DNA of 64,000 nt, from assembly GCF_900168295.1 (NCBI RefSeq), contig NZ_FVZL01000001.1, positions 706,134 through 770,133 on the forward strand. Reading direction: 5' to 3'. How positions within the stretch are numbered: the first letter of the stretch is position 1; every line of letters starts with the position of its first letter. The stretch comes from Arthrobacter sp. P2b (GTDB lineage: Bacteria > Actinomycetota > Actinomycetes > Actinomycetales > Micrococcaceae). Below the pieces are notes generated by a model. It worked only from the letters and a program-made list of their open reading frames with translations, made no database searches and was not told the DNA's origin. Shown here piece after piece: positions 41,901-48,037 of this stretch. The translations under genes and the position numbers were made by a program.

Positions 41901-42164
41901 CGGCGTCACCGCACCATCAAGGACACGCGACGGATAATTCAGCCGGCCCACCGCATTCTTGGATTTCGACACCACCCACACACCGCCGTCGTTCAACTCC
42001 ACCTCAGTGGTCTTAAACCCCGGATATACGATGGCGCCAACCACCAGGACAGTGAGCGCGAGCCCGAAAATTGCTGAGGTAAGGAGCCGGGACCGCAGGA
42101 ACGAGGTGCGGAACGGTGCGGCTGGCACGGCGTTTTGCGCGCGACTTTGTCCGCGAAGTTTCAT
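35994..42164 (-). CDS. Giant membrane-anchored surface protein with Ig/cadherin-like and FN3 repeats (paralogue 2)
   Basis: This 2,056-aa protein starts at the ATG at 42164, with GGGGGAAG seven bases upstream. It is collinear with paralogue 1: basic N-terminus, signal anchor (about 28-48), the shared propeller-like block (47-383), about ten Ig/cadherin-like units with NDxDPDGD motifs, then several FN3-like units. The final approximately 100 residues differ from paralogue 1 and are Cys-rich (VRSCTYTL, YYDCDG, VVRCY) with Cys as the last residue. Outside the shared block the two proteins are clearly diverged. It is the first gene of the eleven-gene operon. An AT-rich stretch with TATATT (42234-42229) lies upstream. 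Confidence 0.88.
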   Translation of the reverse strand: MKLRGQSRAQNAVPAAPFRTSFLRSRLLTSAIFGLALTVLVVGAIVYPGFKTTEVELNDGGVWVVSKSKNAVGRLNYPSRVLDGAVTPASTTFDILQDAGDVFVDDESGSTLNQVSPANMRLGGDKQLPGAADVSFGSEVISVTDAASGKVWAVSPSTVNGFDEEASEPVLVGSEGTVSAVGEDDRIYSADPESGVVTVTGVGANGEVTSSESETWGELKGAGDLQITVVGGQPVVLDAAAGKLFLPGGKRLQLDNAREAKLQQGGPASDFVAVSTQKALLKQPLDGGTAKTVAFDGEGVPAAPVQLGGCVHAAWSGANKYVRDCVDDADDKNVDVPKASASPSYVFRVNRDLVVLNDVNSGNVWLVNQNMQLVNNWDDVIPPKETSDDADKDSADEVQQTVLPDRTKPNSPPSAKPDAFGVRAGKTTILPVLDNDTDPDGDILTLRPPAEVKSGTLSTIYGDTGFQVAVPADKTGTDSFQYTVDDGRGLSGTADVALRIVPAGENSAPQQKPNRETTLVLQQGKALTQNILPNWIDPDGDDLFAESVTSPDPLDQVRIRPDGQLTFQDSGTAPGRKVLTVRISDGKATAEGRIAVDVRAPGALPPLANADHVIAVAGADTVIAPLKNDVDPQGGSLRLAQATTDEQSTATIGADQQTFTFNSEVLGAHYVSYLVTNGPASAQQLVRVDVVPGNDEGAPVAVRDIALLPTGGSVLVDVLGNDSDPSGGVLVVQSVTADSGLPVSVSVLDHSVVRVTDIRAEGQLTMKYTISNGRASAVGEIAVLLVPAPAKLQPPQAKPDEATVRAGDVVTIPVLGNDTDPNGGKLALVPELAQEPDAADGRMFVSGDTLRFIAGETPKTVYAIYKVRNDTGQVDSQQVTIRIQARDDERNSRPEPRNLTARVVSGMTVKIPVPLDGIDANGDSVQLIGIDKAAAMGTATVKDGYLEFTAAGDAAGTDTFTYRVRDRIGAENTGTVIVGIAPPEANNQNPIAVEDSIDVRPGRKVAVDALANDSDPDGDPIALLAGSFEALPELQAEATEDSKVLFTAPSIAGNAGIGYQIQDDKKAGAGAAIRIRISPDAELKRPAAKDDRVTPSETLGKAAVDVPVLKNDSDADGVAADLKISLPDGNPNARDGGSGNVVVTLTPEDQLIPYTVTDVDGLSSTAVMWIPGQGAQYPSLSRTDIVEVMAGKDVTLELSDYVRVRDGKRPRITVADSVKVQGASPENVIAGDGTALRYAAKADYVGPGSLTFEVTDGNGPDDPQGLKSTLVIMTRVIPDPNANHPPTFSGAALDVPKAESARLDLGPLAEDVDQQDKGNLKFELDGGLPAGFSASVNGSILEVRAETSVAAGFTGNIPVRVTDGRSPAVKANISARHVASNRPMPVANDDVVEKANAGKTETVNVLGNDGNPFDDAPLKIVAAGVETGSAAGQPTFDGDSVTVTPAPGFKGVMVVRYMVVDKTGDVSRQATGRLRLTVRDVPDAPSAPSATDVRSRTAVLKWAPPSDNGAAITGYRVESNNGFSQACPTTTCTLSGLTNDVKYVFTVIAENEVGKSRPSAASNEIRPDEKPSPPDAPSVKAGDRNMVINWPAAKTEGSAVKHYNLEISPPPSNGIAVKNEVAGLNYTWTGLTNGVKYRVRAQAVNELGPSEWSIYSVEDNPAGVPAAPAAPTTAVAAAVGSENQIRVDWAEPDTNGDPIRNYYVTMNGGGTAPQTQVVAGTVRTAVFRAQNSETAYTFTVQAENKAGKGTASPSSAPRRATGKLAQVTGVSATPANTNGAGRQVTIQFNRLTDAQRNGSRAEEVSYRYSAGGQSGPISPGESVGGFTNGQDIAVTVTAVSTVAPSSDASAPARVTPYGSPGTPSASGTNGQLNDQTVTLSWSSPSTSTNDVAETRILISGGGWESVAPSGSRTINTGGWEQQRTITVQTFNSLGTGSAQVSATATSGKRGEWTTRLSSADPAFVRSCTYTLGGANYRPAPYYDCDGINAHRPPWLYVADNHTLVVRCYIIQSDHWTPNPIRAWYRIEAGSASNVGRYVVAGSTTLGEPGNAGVPPC
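41015..42026 (-). repeat. 1,012-nt block nearly identical to part of the first giant gene (copy 2)
   Basis: Partner of 34711-35722, with the same length. Identity drops sharply at both borders: just after the membrane helix and just after the NNWDDVIPPK segment. Confidence 0.9.
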
Positions 42165-42228
42165 GGAAAAGCTTCCCCCAAGTATTTTCCGGCGCCGGCT
42201 TCCGGCCGTGCGGCGGCCGGGCACACCT

Positions 42229-42234
42229 AATATA
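42229..42234 (-). promoter_or_regulatory. Possible -10 (TATATT) for the FN3-type operon
   Basis: This is the most AT-rich point in the 114-base gap upstream of the operon's first gene. No convincing -35 was found at standard spacing, so the call is weak. Confidence 0.25.
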
Positions 42235-42278
42235 GCCCGTAAGACCAACAAATGGATAAACTGTGTGGAAACGCGGCC

Positions 42279-43403
42279 CTAATCCAGGACGAGCCCCTTG
42301 CCCAGGCCGCGGGCTAGCCTGACGGGCCGGATTTCGCCGAAGCCGCGGACGTTTTCCGGCGGCTGGGGCACCAGAACGAAGCGCTCATCCTGCTCAAGGG
42401 CGGAGGCAGTCATCGAGTCCACCAACACCGTTCCGGGATCAGCAAGGGTGGTAAGCCGGGCCGCGAGGTTCACGGTGGGACCGTAGATGTCCCCGAGGCG
42501 GGACAGGATCCTGCCCCATACCATTGCCACCCGGGCTTCCGGCAGGATTTCATCCTCCGTGAAAGCCTGGGCAAGGGCGAGTGAGATCTCGGCGCCGGCA
42601 GCCGGAGTTTCGGCAATATAAAGGACTTCGTCGCCGACCGTCTTGACCAGGCGGCCGCCGCCGACGGAGATGATTTCGGCGCACTTGTTTTCGAAGCGCT
42701 GGACCAGGCGCGCCAGCGTCTTTTCGTTCATGCGGCGGGACAGGCTGGTGTAGGACACCAGGTCGGCGAAGCCCACCGCACGGGCCAGCGGCAGCGGCGC
42801 GTCATCCTCGTCCCCCTCACGGCCCTCTTCGCTGGCCTGCAGGCCGGCCTCGGCACGGACGGCGAGCCGCTGGACTCCGGCGTTGAGTTGCCGCCGCCAG
42901 GAGTAGACAAGAACCTCTTCGAGGGCATCAACCAGGGCGGGCAGTTCGTTGACCAGGCGCTTGCGCGCCACGGCGTCCGTGACGCCCTGCTCGTGGACCA
43001 TGTCCTCCACGAGGGCCTCGATCTGCCAGACCACCATGCGGTCCGTCATCTGGCCGATGGAGCGCGTGACGGAGATCGCTGCTTCCTCCGTGAGCTTGCC
43101 GGACCGGACCAGGTCCACCACGGTGGAAAGGGCCGCCTGGTCGCGTTCGGTAAAGGCGACATCCTCATCGCCAAAGTTGGGGAAGCCGAGGGCACGCCAC
43201 AGCTTGCGTGCGGACAGGAGCGACAGCCCGGCGCCGGCGGCCACCTCACGACGGCGGAGCTTGCGTTCCCCGCCGAGCAGCCGGCTTTCCAGCGCCTTCA
43301 TGGCCAGCCGCTCGGCGGACATGGTGCCGGTGGCAGGGTGGGGGTCCGCCGCGGGTGCGGGCGCGATGGATTCGACGCGTTCCTGCTGGTCCTCATCGTT
43401 CAT
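42279..43403 (-). CDS. Class III adenylate cyclase with Rv1264-like N-terminal regulatory domain
   Basis: This 374-aa cytoplasmic protein is predicted to make cAMP from ATP. The N-terminal helical domain (about 35-195) resembles the autoinhibitory, pH-responsive domain of mycobacterial Rv1264, including REVAAGAGLSLLSARKLWRALGF. The cyclase domain (about 210-365) keeps its key residues: metal Asp in GFADLVSYT, purine-selecting Lys in RLVKTVGDEV, the second metal Asp in GDE, and the Asn/Arg pair in GPTVNLAARL. The ATG at 43403 has AGAAGG eight bases upstream. An in-frame GTG at 43412 is too close to it. It overlaps the PH-domain gene by eleven bases. Confidence 0.9.
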   Translation of the reverse strand: MNDEDQQERVESIAPAPAADPHPATGTMSAERLAMKALESRLLGGERKLRRREVAAGAGLSLLSARKLWRALGFPNFGDEDVAFTERDQAALSTVVDLVRSGKLTEEAAISVTRSIGQMTDRMVVWQIEALVEDMVHEQGVTDAVARKRLVNELPALVDALEEVLVYSWRRQLNAGVQRLAVRAEAGLQASEEGREGDEDDAPLPLARAVGFADLVSYTSLSRRMNEKTLARLVQRFENKCAEIISVGGGRLVKTVGDEVLYIAETPAAGAEISLALAQAFTEDEILPEARVAMVWGRILSRLGDIYGPTVNLAARLTTLADPGTVLVDSMTASALEQDERFVLVPQPPENVRGFGEIRPVRLARGLGKGLVLD

Positions 43404-43992
43404 CCCGTCCACCTTCTCTCATTTCCCACGGCAAAGCTTCGGCGGGGTAGTGCGTTGTGCCGCCCGGCTGGACATCACGTTCCTCCGGCAATTCCTCGAT
43501 GGCATCGAGGATGAAATCCCGGAATGTGGCAACCTCGGGCACGTCCTGGAATGTCACCACGCCCTGGTGCCCGGTTTCCAAGGATATATTCCCGGAGCGC
43601 AGGAGGCGTTGCAGTACCGACTCGTGGACGGTGAGGTTGCGCACCGAAGCCAGGTTGACCTGCTGGTCCCGCCGTTTCAACCTGCCGTATCTGGCCACCA
43701 TCCTTTGGCTGGTGAGGGTGTACCGCGTGCCGTGCCAGCGCAGCAGCTTGGGCAGGCAGAAGCCGAGCCAGACCCAGGCAGCCGCGGCAATGCAGGCAGC
43801 CACCAGCCACGGCGTCCATTGTGCTGTGAGGAAAGGTACATGGCGGCGCGCCTCTCCCCGGATGATCCAGGCCGAAGCGTACGCCGCCAGCGCGGGCGAC
43901 ACGATGAAGGCGAGTGCAGCTCCTGCCAGCTTCCTCGGCTGCGGGCGTGTGGTGACAATCACCTGTTCGCCCGGAACGAGGTCTTTACGCAT
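43393..43992 (-). CDS. Bacterial PH-domain membrane protein
   Basis: This 199-aa protein has two N-terminal transmembrane helices (about 20-42 and 58-80). A bacterial PH-like domain (about 85-165) carries RYTLTSQRMVARYGRLKRRDQQVNLASVRNL, the usual bPH signature. A hydrophilic tail follows. It overlaps birA by eight bases and the cyclase gene by eleven, so the three are one operon. Function unknown. Confidence 0.85.
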   Translation of the reverse strand: MRKDLVPGEQVIVTTRPQPRKLAGAALAFIVSPALAAYASAWIIRGEARRHVPFLTAQWTPWLVAACIAAAAWVWLGFCLPKLLRWHGTRYTLTSQRMVARYGRLKRRDQQVNLASVRNLTVHESVLQRLLRSGNISLETGHQGVVTFQDVPEVATFRDFILDAIEELPEERDVQPGGTTHYPAEALPWEMREGGRDER

Positions 43993-44893
43993 AACCGCCT
44001 TGGCCGGGGTCGTCGGGGGACGTCCAGGGGCGCAGGTGCACCACGTCCCCGGCGGTCACCACGTGCTCCCGGGAGTCCCGGTCCATCACCAGCAGCGACC
44101 CGTACTCGTCAAGCCTGGAGGCGTGGCCGATGATTTCGTGGTCGCCGGGAAGCTGGGCGCGGACCTGCTTGCCGAGTGTCAGCATGACCGCTTCCACCCG
44201 TTTGTGCAGGGAGGGTCCGCCGGCCATTCCCGCCGCCGGATCGCCGTCGGCGTTGCAGAAGCTGCGGTAGAGCACAGCGAAGCGTGAAAGGTAGCTTTTC
44301 AGCAGCAGGGTGCGGTCTGCGGTGCGCGCACCCTCCAGCACCACGGAGGTGGCGGTGGGGACCGGCAGTTCGCCTTCGCGCAGCGTGACGTTCAGGCCGG
44401 TGCCCAGGATGACCGGGGGCACGGTGCCGTCCACCATGGGGCCAAGCTGCGCCAGGATGCCGGCGATCTTCCTGCCGCGCACCAGGACGTCATTGGGCCA
44501 TTTGAGTTCGGCCGGAAGGCCGGCGGTCTCCAGGAGGGTTTCGCGCAGCGCCAGGGCAGCAATCAGTGAAAGCCAGGAGTAGCTCTGGGTGGGCAGCGGC
44601 CTGCCTTCGGCATTCACGGGCCGCAGGACCACCGAGACGGAAACCGAGCTCAGCGGCGGCGCTTCCCAGTGCCTGTCCAGGCGGCCGCGCGCGGCCGTCT
44701 GGTACTCGGCGGTAAGGACCGACAGGTCCGGCCAGGCCTGCGGCTCCACCGTGACGGCGCGGAGGAGGTCCGCGTTGGTGGATCCGGTGGAATCCACCAC
44801 CTCGAGCCGGGAAATGCCTGTCGCGGCCAGGAAACGCTGGTCGTCCAGGTCCCCTCGGTCCAAAGGGGTGCCGGGGGTGCGTGCGTCATCCAT
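43985..44893 (-). CDS. birA: Biotin--[acetyl-CoA-carboxylase] ligase, HTH-less
   Basis: This 302-aa enzyme attaches biotin to the carrier domain of biotin carboxylases through biotinyl-AMP. The catalytic motif is ARGRLDRHWEAPPLSS, and the KWPNDVLV...KIAGIL segment binds biotin and AMP. The small SH3-like C-terminal domain is present. There is no N-terminal HTH, so it is not expected to act as a biotin repressor. Its substrate is probably the product of the biotin carboxylase/BCCP gene at 56302-58113. The ATG is preceded by TAGGAT and six bases, with no ribosome site, suggesting a leaderless mRNA. Confidence 0.95.
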   Translation of the reverse strand: MDDARTPGTPLDRGDLDDQRFLAATGISRLEVVDSTGSTNADLLRAVTVEPQAWPDLSVLTAEYQTAARGRLDRHWEAPPLSSVSVSVVLRPVNAEGRPLPTQSYSWLSLIAALALRETLLETAGLPAELKWPNDVLVRGRKIAGILAQLGPMVDGTVPPVILGTGLNVTLREGELPVPTATSVVLEGARTADRTLLLKSYLSRFAVLYRSFCNADGDPAAGMAGGPSLHKRVEAVMLTLGKQVRAQLPGDHEIIGHASRLDEYGSLLVMDRDSREHVVTAGDVVHLRPWTSPDDPGQGGYA

Positions 44894-44899
44894 GCCTAA

Positions 44900-44905
44900 A
44901 TCCTA
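44900..44905 (-). promoter_or_regulatory. -10 element TAGGAT for leaderless birA operon
   Basis: TAGGAT ends exactly six bases before the birA ATG. Confidence 0.55.
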
Positions 44906-44974
44906 GCGAGCTAATCCTTCCCCGGCGGAGTTGACCTGCCCCCGATTGCCCCGCGCGGTGTGCCGCCCGCCGCC

Positions 44975-45862
44975 TTACAGGAAGATGTCCGGAACCAGCC
45001 CGTCCTCGGGCGCGCCCAGGCTGTAAGGACGGAAATCCGTCACTCCTGCTGCCGCCAGGACCTGCTCATCCGTGTAGAAATTACCGGTCGCCGCCCCGCC
45101 GGACGCAAGGTTGCTGCCGGTGAGGATGGCGTGGGCGGCATCGGCCATGATCTGCGGTCCGCGGGCCGCCTGAACCATTACCTCGCCATGGGGCATATTG
45201 CGGATGGCCGCCGTGTCGATCAGGGTGCACGGCCACAGCGAGTTGACGCTGATCCCGTCCGCCTTCAGTTCCTCGGCGAGCCCAAGGGTGGTCAGGCTCA
45301 TGCCGTACTTGGCCATGGTGTAGGCAAGGTGCTTGCCGGCCCAGTAGGGGTCGAGGTTCAAGGGCGGTGAGAGGGTGAGGATGTGCCCCCGCCCGGAGGC
45401 GCGGAGCGCGGGCAGCGCAAGCTTGGACAGCAGGAACGTGCCGCGCACGTTGATGTCCTGCATGAGGTCGTACTTTTTCATGTCCACGTCGTCGGTCCGG
45501 GACAGGTCAATGGCGGACGCATTGTTAATGACGGCGTCGATGCCGCCAAAGTGTTCCACCGCGGCTGCCACAGCGCGGGCCACGTCCTCGTCCCGGCGCA
45601 CGTCACCCACCAGGGGCAGGGCCTGGCCGCCGGCATCCACAAGTTCCCGGGCAGCCGTATGGACAGTTCCGGCCAGTTTGGGGTGCGGCTCCCCCGTCTT
45701 GGCCATCAGGACGATGTTTGCGCCGTCCCGCGCGGCGCGCCGGGCAATGGCCAGTCCGATGCCGCGGCTTCCCCCGGAGATAAGGATGGTCTTCCGGTGC
45801 AGCGAACCTGCGGCCCGGTACGGGCTGCCGGGGGCGTGCAAAGCGTCATTGCTTGAAGTCAT
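44975..45862 (-). CDS. HSDL2-like short-chain dehydrogenase/reductase
   Basis: This protein is 295 aa from the ATG at 45862. The start is supported by TACAGT ending six bases upstream (leaderless geometry). A TTG 18 bases further up is less likely. The Rossmann fold has the cofactor motif SGGSRGIG near the N-terminus, NNAS in the middle, the catalytic Ser in ILTLSPP and the YTMAK Tyr/Lys pair. The pattern DLMQDINVRGTF and the DPYWAGKHLAYTMAKYGMS stretch are typical of HSDL2-type SDRs linked to acyl-CoA metabolism. It is divergent from accD with a perfect 16-bp palindrome between them. Substrate unknown. Confidence 0.88.
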   Translation of the reverse strand: MTSSNDALHAPGSPYRAAGSLHRKTILISGGSRGIGLAIARRAARDGANIVLMAKTGEPHPKLAGTVHTAARELVDAGGQALPLVGDVRRDEDVARAVAAAVEHFGGIDAVINNASAIDLSRTDDVDMKKYDLMQDINVRGTFLLSKLALPALRASGRGHILTLSPPLNLDPYWAGKHLAYTMAKYGMSLTTLGLAEELKADGISVNSLWPCTLIDTAAIRNMPHGEVMVQAARGPQIMADAAHAILTGSNLASGGAATGNFYTDEQVLAAAGVTDFRPYSLGAPEDGLVPDIFL

Positions 45863-45868
45863 GCAATC

Positions 45869-45874
45869 ACTGTA
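45869..45874 (-). promoter_or_regulatory. -10 element TACAGT for leaderless SDR mRNA
   Basis: It ends six bases before the SDR ATG. The 16-bp palindrome at 45885-45900 would cover the spacer and -35 region. Confidence 0.5.
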
Positions 45875-45884
45875 ACCCAAGTAA

Positions 45885-45900
45885 GTTACTCATGAGTAAC
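45885..45900. promoter_or_regulatory. Perfect 16-bp palindrome GTTACTCATGAGTAAC
   Basis: This is a fully symmetric operator candidate in the SDR-accD divergent region. It lies where a repressor would block the SDR promoter. TTACT/AGTAA half-sites are common in TetR-type operators. The regulator is not visible in the window with certainty. Confidence 0.6.
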
Positions 45901-45932
45901 ATAGCGGGTGCGGGTGGCGGCACGGCAGAAAA

Positions 45933-45949
45933 TTGTAGGTTCCCTACAG
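45933..45949. promoter_or_regulatory. Inverted repeat TTGTAG-N5-CTACAG upstream of accD
   Basis: The sequence TTGTAGGTTCCCTACAG is almost identical to the element before the biotin carboxylase gene (56194-56210). It lies 23 bases upstream of a -10-like TAGACT (45972-45977). Confidence 0.55.
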
Positions 45950-45971
45950 CTGCGGGCGCCCAAACCGTCAC

Positions 45972-45977
45972 TAGACT
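45972..45977 (+). promoter_or_regulatory. Putative accD -10 element TAGACT
   Basis: This is the best -10 match upstream of accD and would give a 5' UTR of about 105 bases. No clear -35 is present, consistent with activator dependence. Confidence 0.4.
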
Positions 45978-46088
45978 TGCCAACAGGGTTCGTCCTTTGT
46001 GTGGAAGCTACTTAAGCTCCGGCATGACTCAGCCCGCCAGCAACCAGAGCGCCACAGAACCAATCTGCAACAGAGCCGGAGACACTTG

Positions 46089-47672
46089 ATGAGCCACGAT
46101 CTGACCACGACCGCGGGAAAGATTGCCGATTTCCGTGACCGCCAGGCCCGTGCCGAGCAGCCCTCCGGCCCCGAAGCGATCGAAAAGCAGCACGCGCGCG
46201 GCAAGAACACCGCACGGGAACGCATTGGCCTCCTGCTGGATGAAGACTCGTTTGTGGAATTCGACGCCCTCGCGGTACACCGCTCCACCGCGTTCGGCAT
46301 GGACAAGAAGAAGCCCCTCGGTGACGGCCTGGTATCCGGCTACGGAACGGTGGACGGCCGGCTGGTGGCTGTCTACAGCCAGGACTTTTCGGTCTACGGC
46401 GGCTCCCTCAGCCAGGTCAACGGGGAAAAGATCGTCAAGGTCCAGGAATTCGCACTGCGCAACGGCTGCCCGGTGGTGGGAATCCTGGACGGCGGCGGCG
46501 CCCGCATCCAGGAAGGCGTCGCATCGCTGGCAATGTTCGCGGACATCTTCCGCAACAACGTCCACGCTTCCGGCGTGGTCCCCCAGATTTCCCTGATCAT
46601 GGGGCCTTCCGCGGGCGGCGCGGCCTACTCCCCCGCACTCACCGACTACGTAGTGATGGTGGACAAGACCTCGCACATGTTCATTACCGGTCCCGACGTG
46701 ATCAAGACCGTCACAGGCGAGGACGTGGACATGGAGACCCTGGGCGGAGCGCGCCAGCACAATGCCACCACCGGCACATCCACCTACCTTGCACAGGACG
46801 AAGCGGACGCCATCGAATTCGTGCGCGAGCTGCTGGACTTCCTGCCCTCCAACAACCTCTCTGAAGCCCCCGTGCAGGAGCACCAGCAGGAGCTGGAGAT
46901 CGACGACGACGACCTCGCCCTGGACACGCTGGTCCCCGATTCCGCCAACCAGCCCTACGACATGCGCAGCGTTGTTGAGCAGATCGTGGATGACGGGCAC
47001 TTCCTGGAGATGCAGGCTCTGTACGCGCCCAACGTCATGATCGGCTACGGCCGGGTTGAAGGCCACACGGTGGGCATCGTGGCAAACCAGCCGCTGCAGT
47101 TCGCCGGCACGCTGGACATCGCGGCCTCGGAGAAGGCTGCCCGTTTCGTCCGCCACTGCGACGCCTTCAACATCCCCATCATCACCCTCGTGGACGTCCC
47201 GGGTTTCCTGCCCGGCAAGGACCAGGAGTTCCAGGGCATCATCCGCCGCGGAGCGAAACTCCTCTACGCCTATGCCGAGGCCACCGTTCCCAAGCTGACG
47301 GTGATCACCCGCAAGGCCTACGGCGGCGCCTACATCGTGATGGGTTCCAAGAAGCTTGGTGCCGACCTGAACCTGGCCTGGCCAACGGCACAGATCGGCG
47401 TCATGGGCGCCCAGGGCGCCGTCAATATCCTGTACCGCCGGGACCTCGCGGCCGTGGCGGAAGCGGGGGGCGACGTCGAGGCCCGGCGCGCCGAGGTTAT
47501 CCGCCAGTACGAAGAGGAACTCCTCAACCCCTACCAGGCGGCCGAGCTGGGCTACGTTGACGCCGTCATCGCACCCTCGGACACGAGGATCCAGATCATC
47601 AAGGGGCTGCGCGCACTCCGCGACAAGCGGGCCAGCCTCCCCACCAAGAAGCACGGAAACATCCCGCTGTGA
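46089..47672 (+). CDS. accD: Acyl-CoA (propionyl/acetyl-CoA) carboxylase carboxyltransferase beta subunit
   Basis: This 527-aa subunit transfers carboxyl groups from biotin to acetyl- or propionyl-CoA, giving malonyl- or methylmalonyl-CoA. Both crotonase-fold halves are present. Oxyanion and CoA-binding motifs include [24 protein letters not shown], and in the second half [11 protein letters not shown] with [12 protein letters not shown]. The start at 46089 is chosen for GGAG seven bases upstream and a family-like [13 protein letters not shown] frame open from 45999 would add 30 unlikely residues. The accE gene starts at its stop codon (GTGA). It resembles AccD5-type subunits. Substrate preference cannot be read from the sequence. 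Confidence 0.94.
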   Translation: MSHDLTTTAGKIADFRDRQARAEQPSGPEAIEKQHARGKNTARERIGLLLDEDSFVEFDALAVHRSTAFGMDKKKPLGDGLVSGYGTVDGRLVAVYSQDFSVYGGSLSQVNGEKIVKVQEFALRNGCPVVGILDGGGARIQEGVASLAMFADIFRNNVHASGVVPQISLIMGPSAGGAAYSPALTDYVVMVDKTSHMFITGPDVIKTVTGEDVDMETLGGARQHNATTGTSTYLAQDEADAIEFVRELLDFLPSNNLSEAPVQEHQQELEIDDDDLALDTLVPDSANQPYDMRSVVEQIVDDGHFLEMQALYAPNVMIGYGRVEGHTVGIVANQPLQFAGTLDIAASEKAARFVRHCDAFNIPIITLVDVPGFLPGKDQEFQGIIRRGAKLLYAYAEATVPKLTVITRKAYGGAYIVMGSKKLGADLNLAWPTAQIGVMGAQGAVNILYRRDLAAVAEAGGDVEARRAEVIRQYEEELLNPYQAAELGYVDAVIAPSDTRIQIIKGLRALRDKRASLPTKKHGNIPL

Positions 47673-47968
47673 TCCCCGCCCGCCCCCTACCTTCGCAAGC
47701 TCAGCCAGGGAACCCTGCGGGCGTGGGCCCTTCAGGCGATGTTGAGCCTGTCGAAACCCCTGAACCGCCTGCCGCTCCACTGCTCTCTGTTGTCAAAGGA
47801 CAGCCGAGCGCCGAGGAACTGGCGGCCCTGACCGCCGTCGTACTGTCCCTGGGCGGCTCGGAACCTGCCCCAGCCAGCACCCCGACGGTCCGCCACTGGG
47901 TGCGCCGGCAGCAGCTGCGGCTCGCTCCCACACCCGGCCCCGGCGCCTGGAAGCGCAGCCGGGGCTGA
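47669..47968 (+). CDS. accE: Acyl-CoA carboxylase epsilon subunit with repeat-derived N-terminal extension
   Basis: This 99-aa protein is the small subunit that tethers carboxyltransferase and biotin carboxylase in actinobacterial complexes. The conserved core is at residues 38-60 ([21 protein letters not shown]) with the C-terminal W-containing, basic end ([10 protein letters not shown]). GTG overlaps the accD stop. Residues about 6-36 are encoded by a dispersed repeat whose inverted copy lies at 49733-49778, followed by a TTGAGCCTGTCGAAAC segment. The N-terminal extension is therefore repeat-derived rather than conserved. Confidence 0.88.
   Translation: MIPARPLPSQAQPGNPAGVGPSGDVEPVETPEPPAAPLLSVVKGQPSAEELAALTAVVLSLGGSEPAPASTPTVRHWVRRQQLRLAPTPGPGAWKRSRG
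47684..47730. repeat. Dispersed repeat, copy 1 (inside accE)
   Basis: This stretch matches the reverse complement of 49733-49778 at roughly 40 of 46 positions (GGGCCCACGCC, CAGGGTTCCCTGG, GAGCTTGCGA). It reads in frame through accE as [13 protein letters not shown]. Confidence 0.75.
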
Positions 47969-48025
47969 TCCCCACCGCCTCCGAGACGTAGCCCGCGCCT
48001 CCTTTCGGAACCTGCAGAGCGCGGC

Positions 48026-48031
48026 TAGTCT
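48026..48031 (+). promoter_or_regulatory. -10 element TAGTCT for leaderless DUF885 mRNA
   Basis: It ends six bases before the GTG at 48038. Confidence 0.5.
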
Positions 48032-48037
48032 CGGGAG

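Noticed and set aside
29708-42164. The two giant genes as an assembly duplication
   Set aside because: They diverge strongly outside the shared block and have different tails, so they are real paralogues. Only the 1,012-nt block needs a read-depth check.
45999-46088. Longer N-terminus for accD starting at 45999
   Set aside because: The extra 30 residues are Arg/Gln-rich and unlike the family. GGAG sits properly before the ATG at 46089.
46029-47780. 583-aa open frame antisense to accD and accE
   Set aside because: It mirrors accD in a codon-position-biased high-GC gene, has no recognisable domain or ribosome site, and accD is clearly the real gene.
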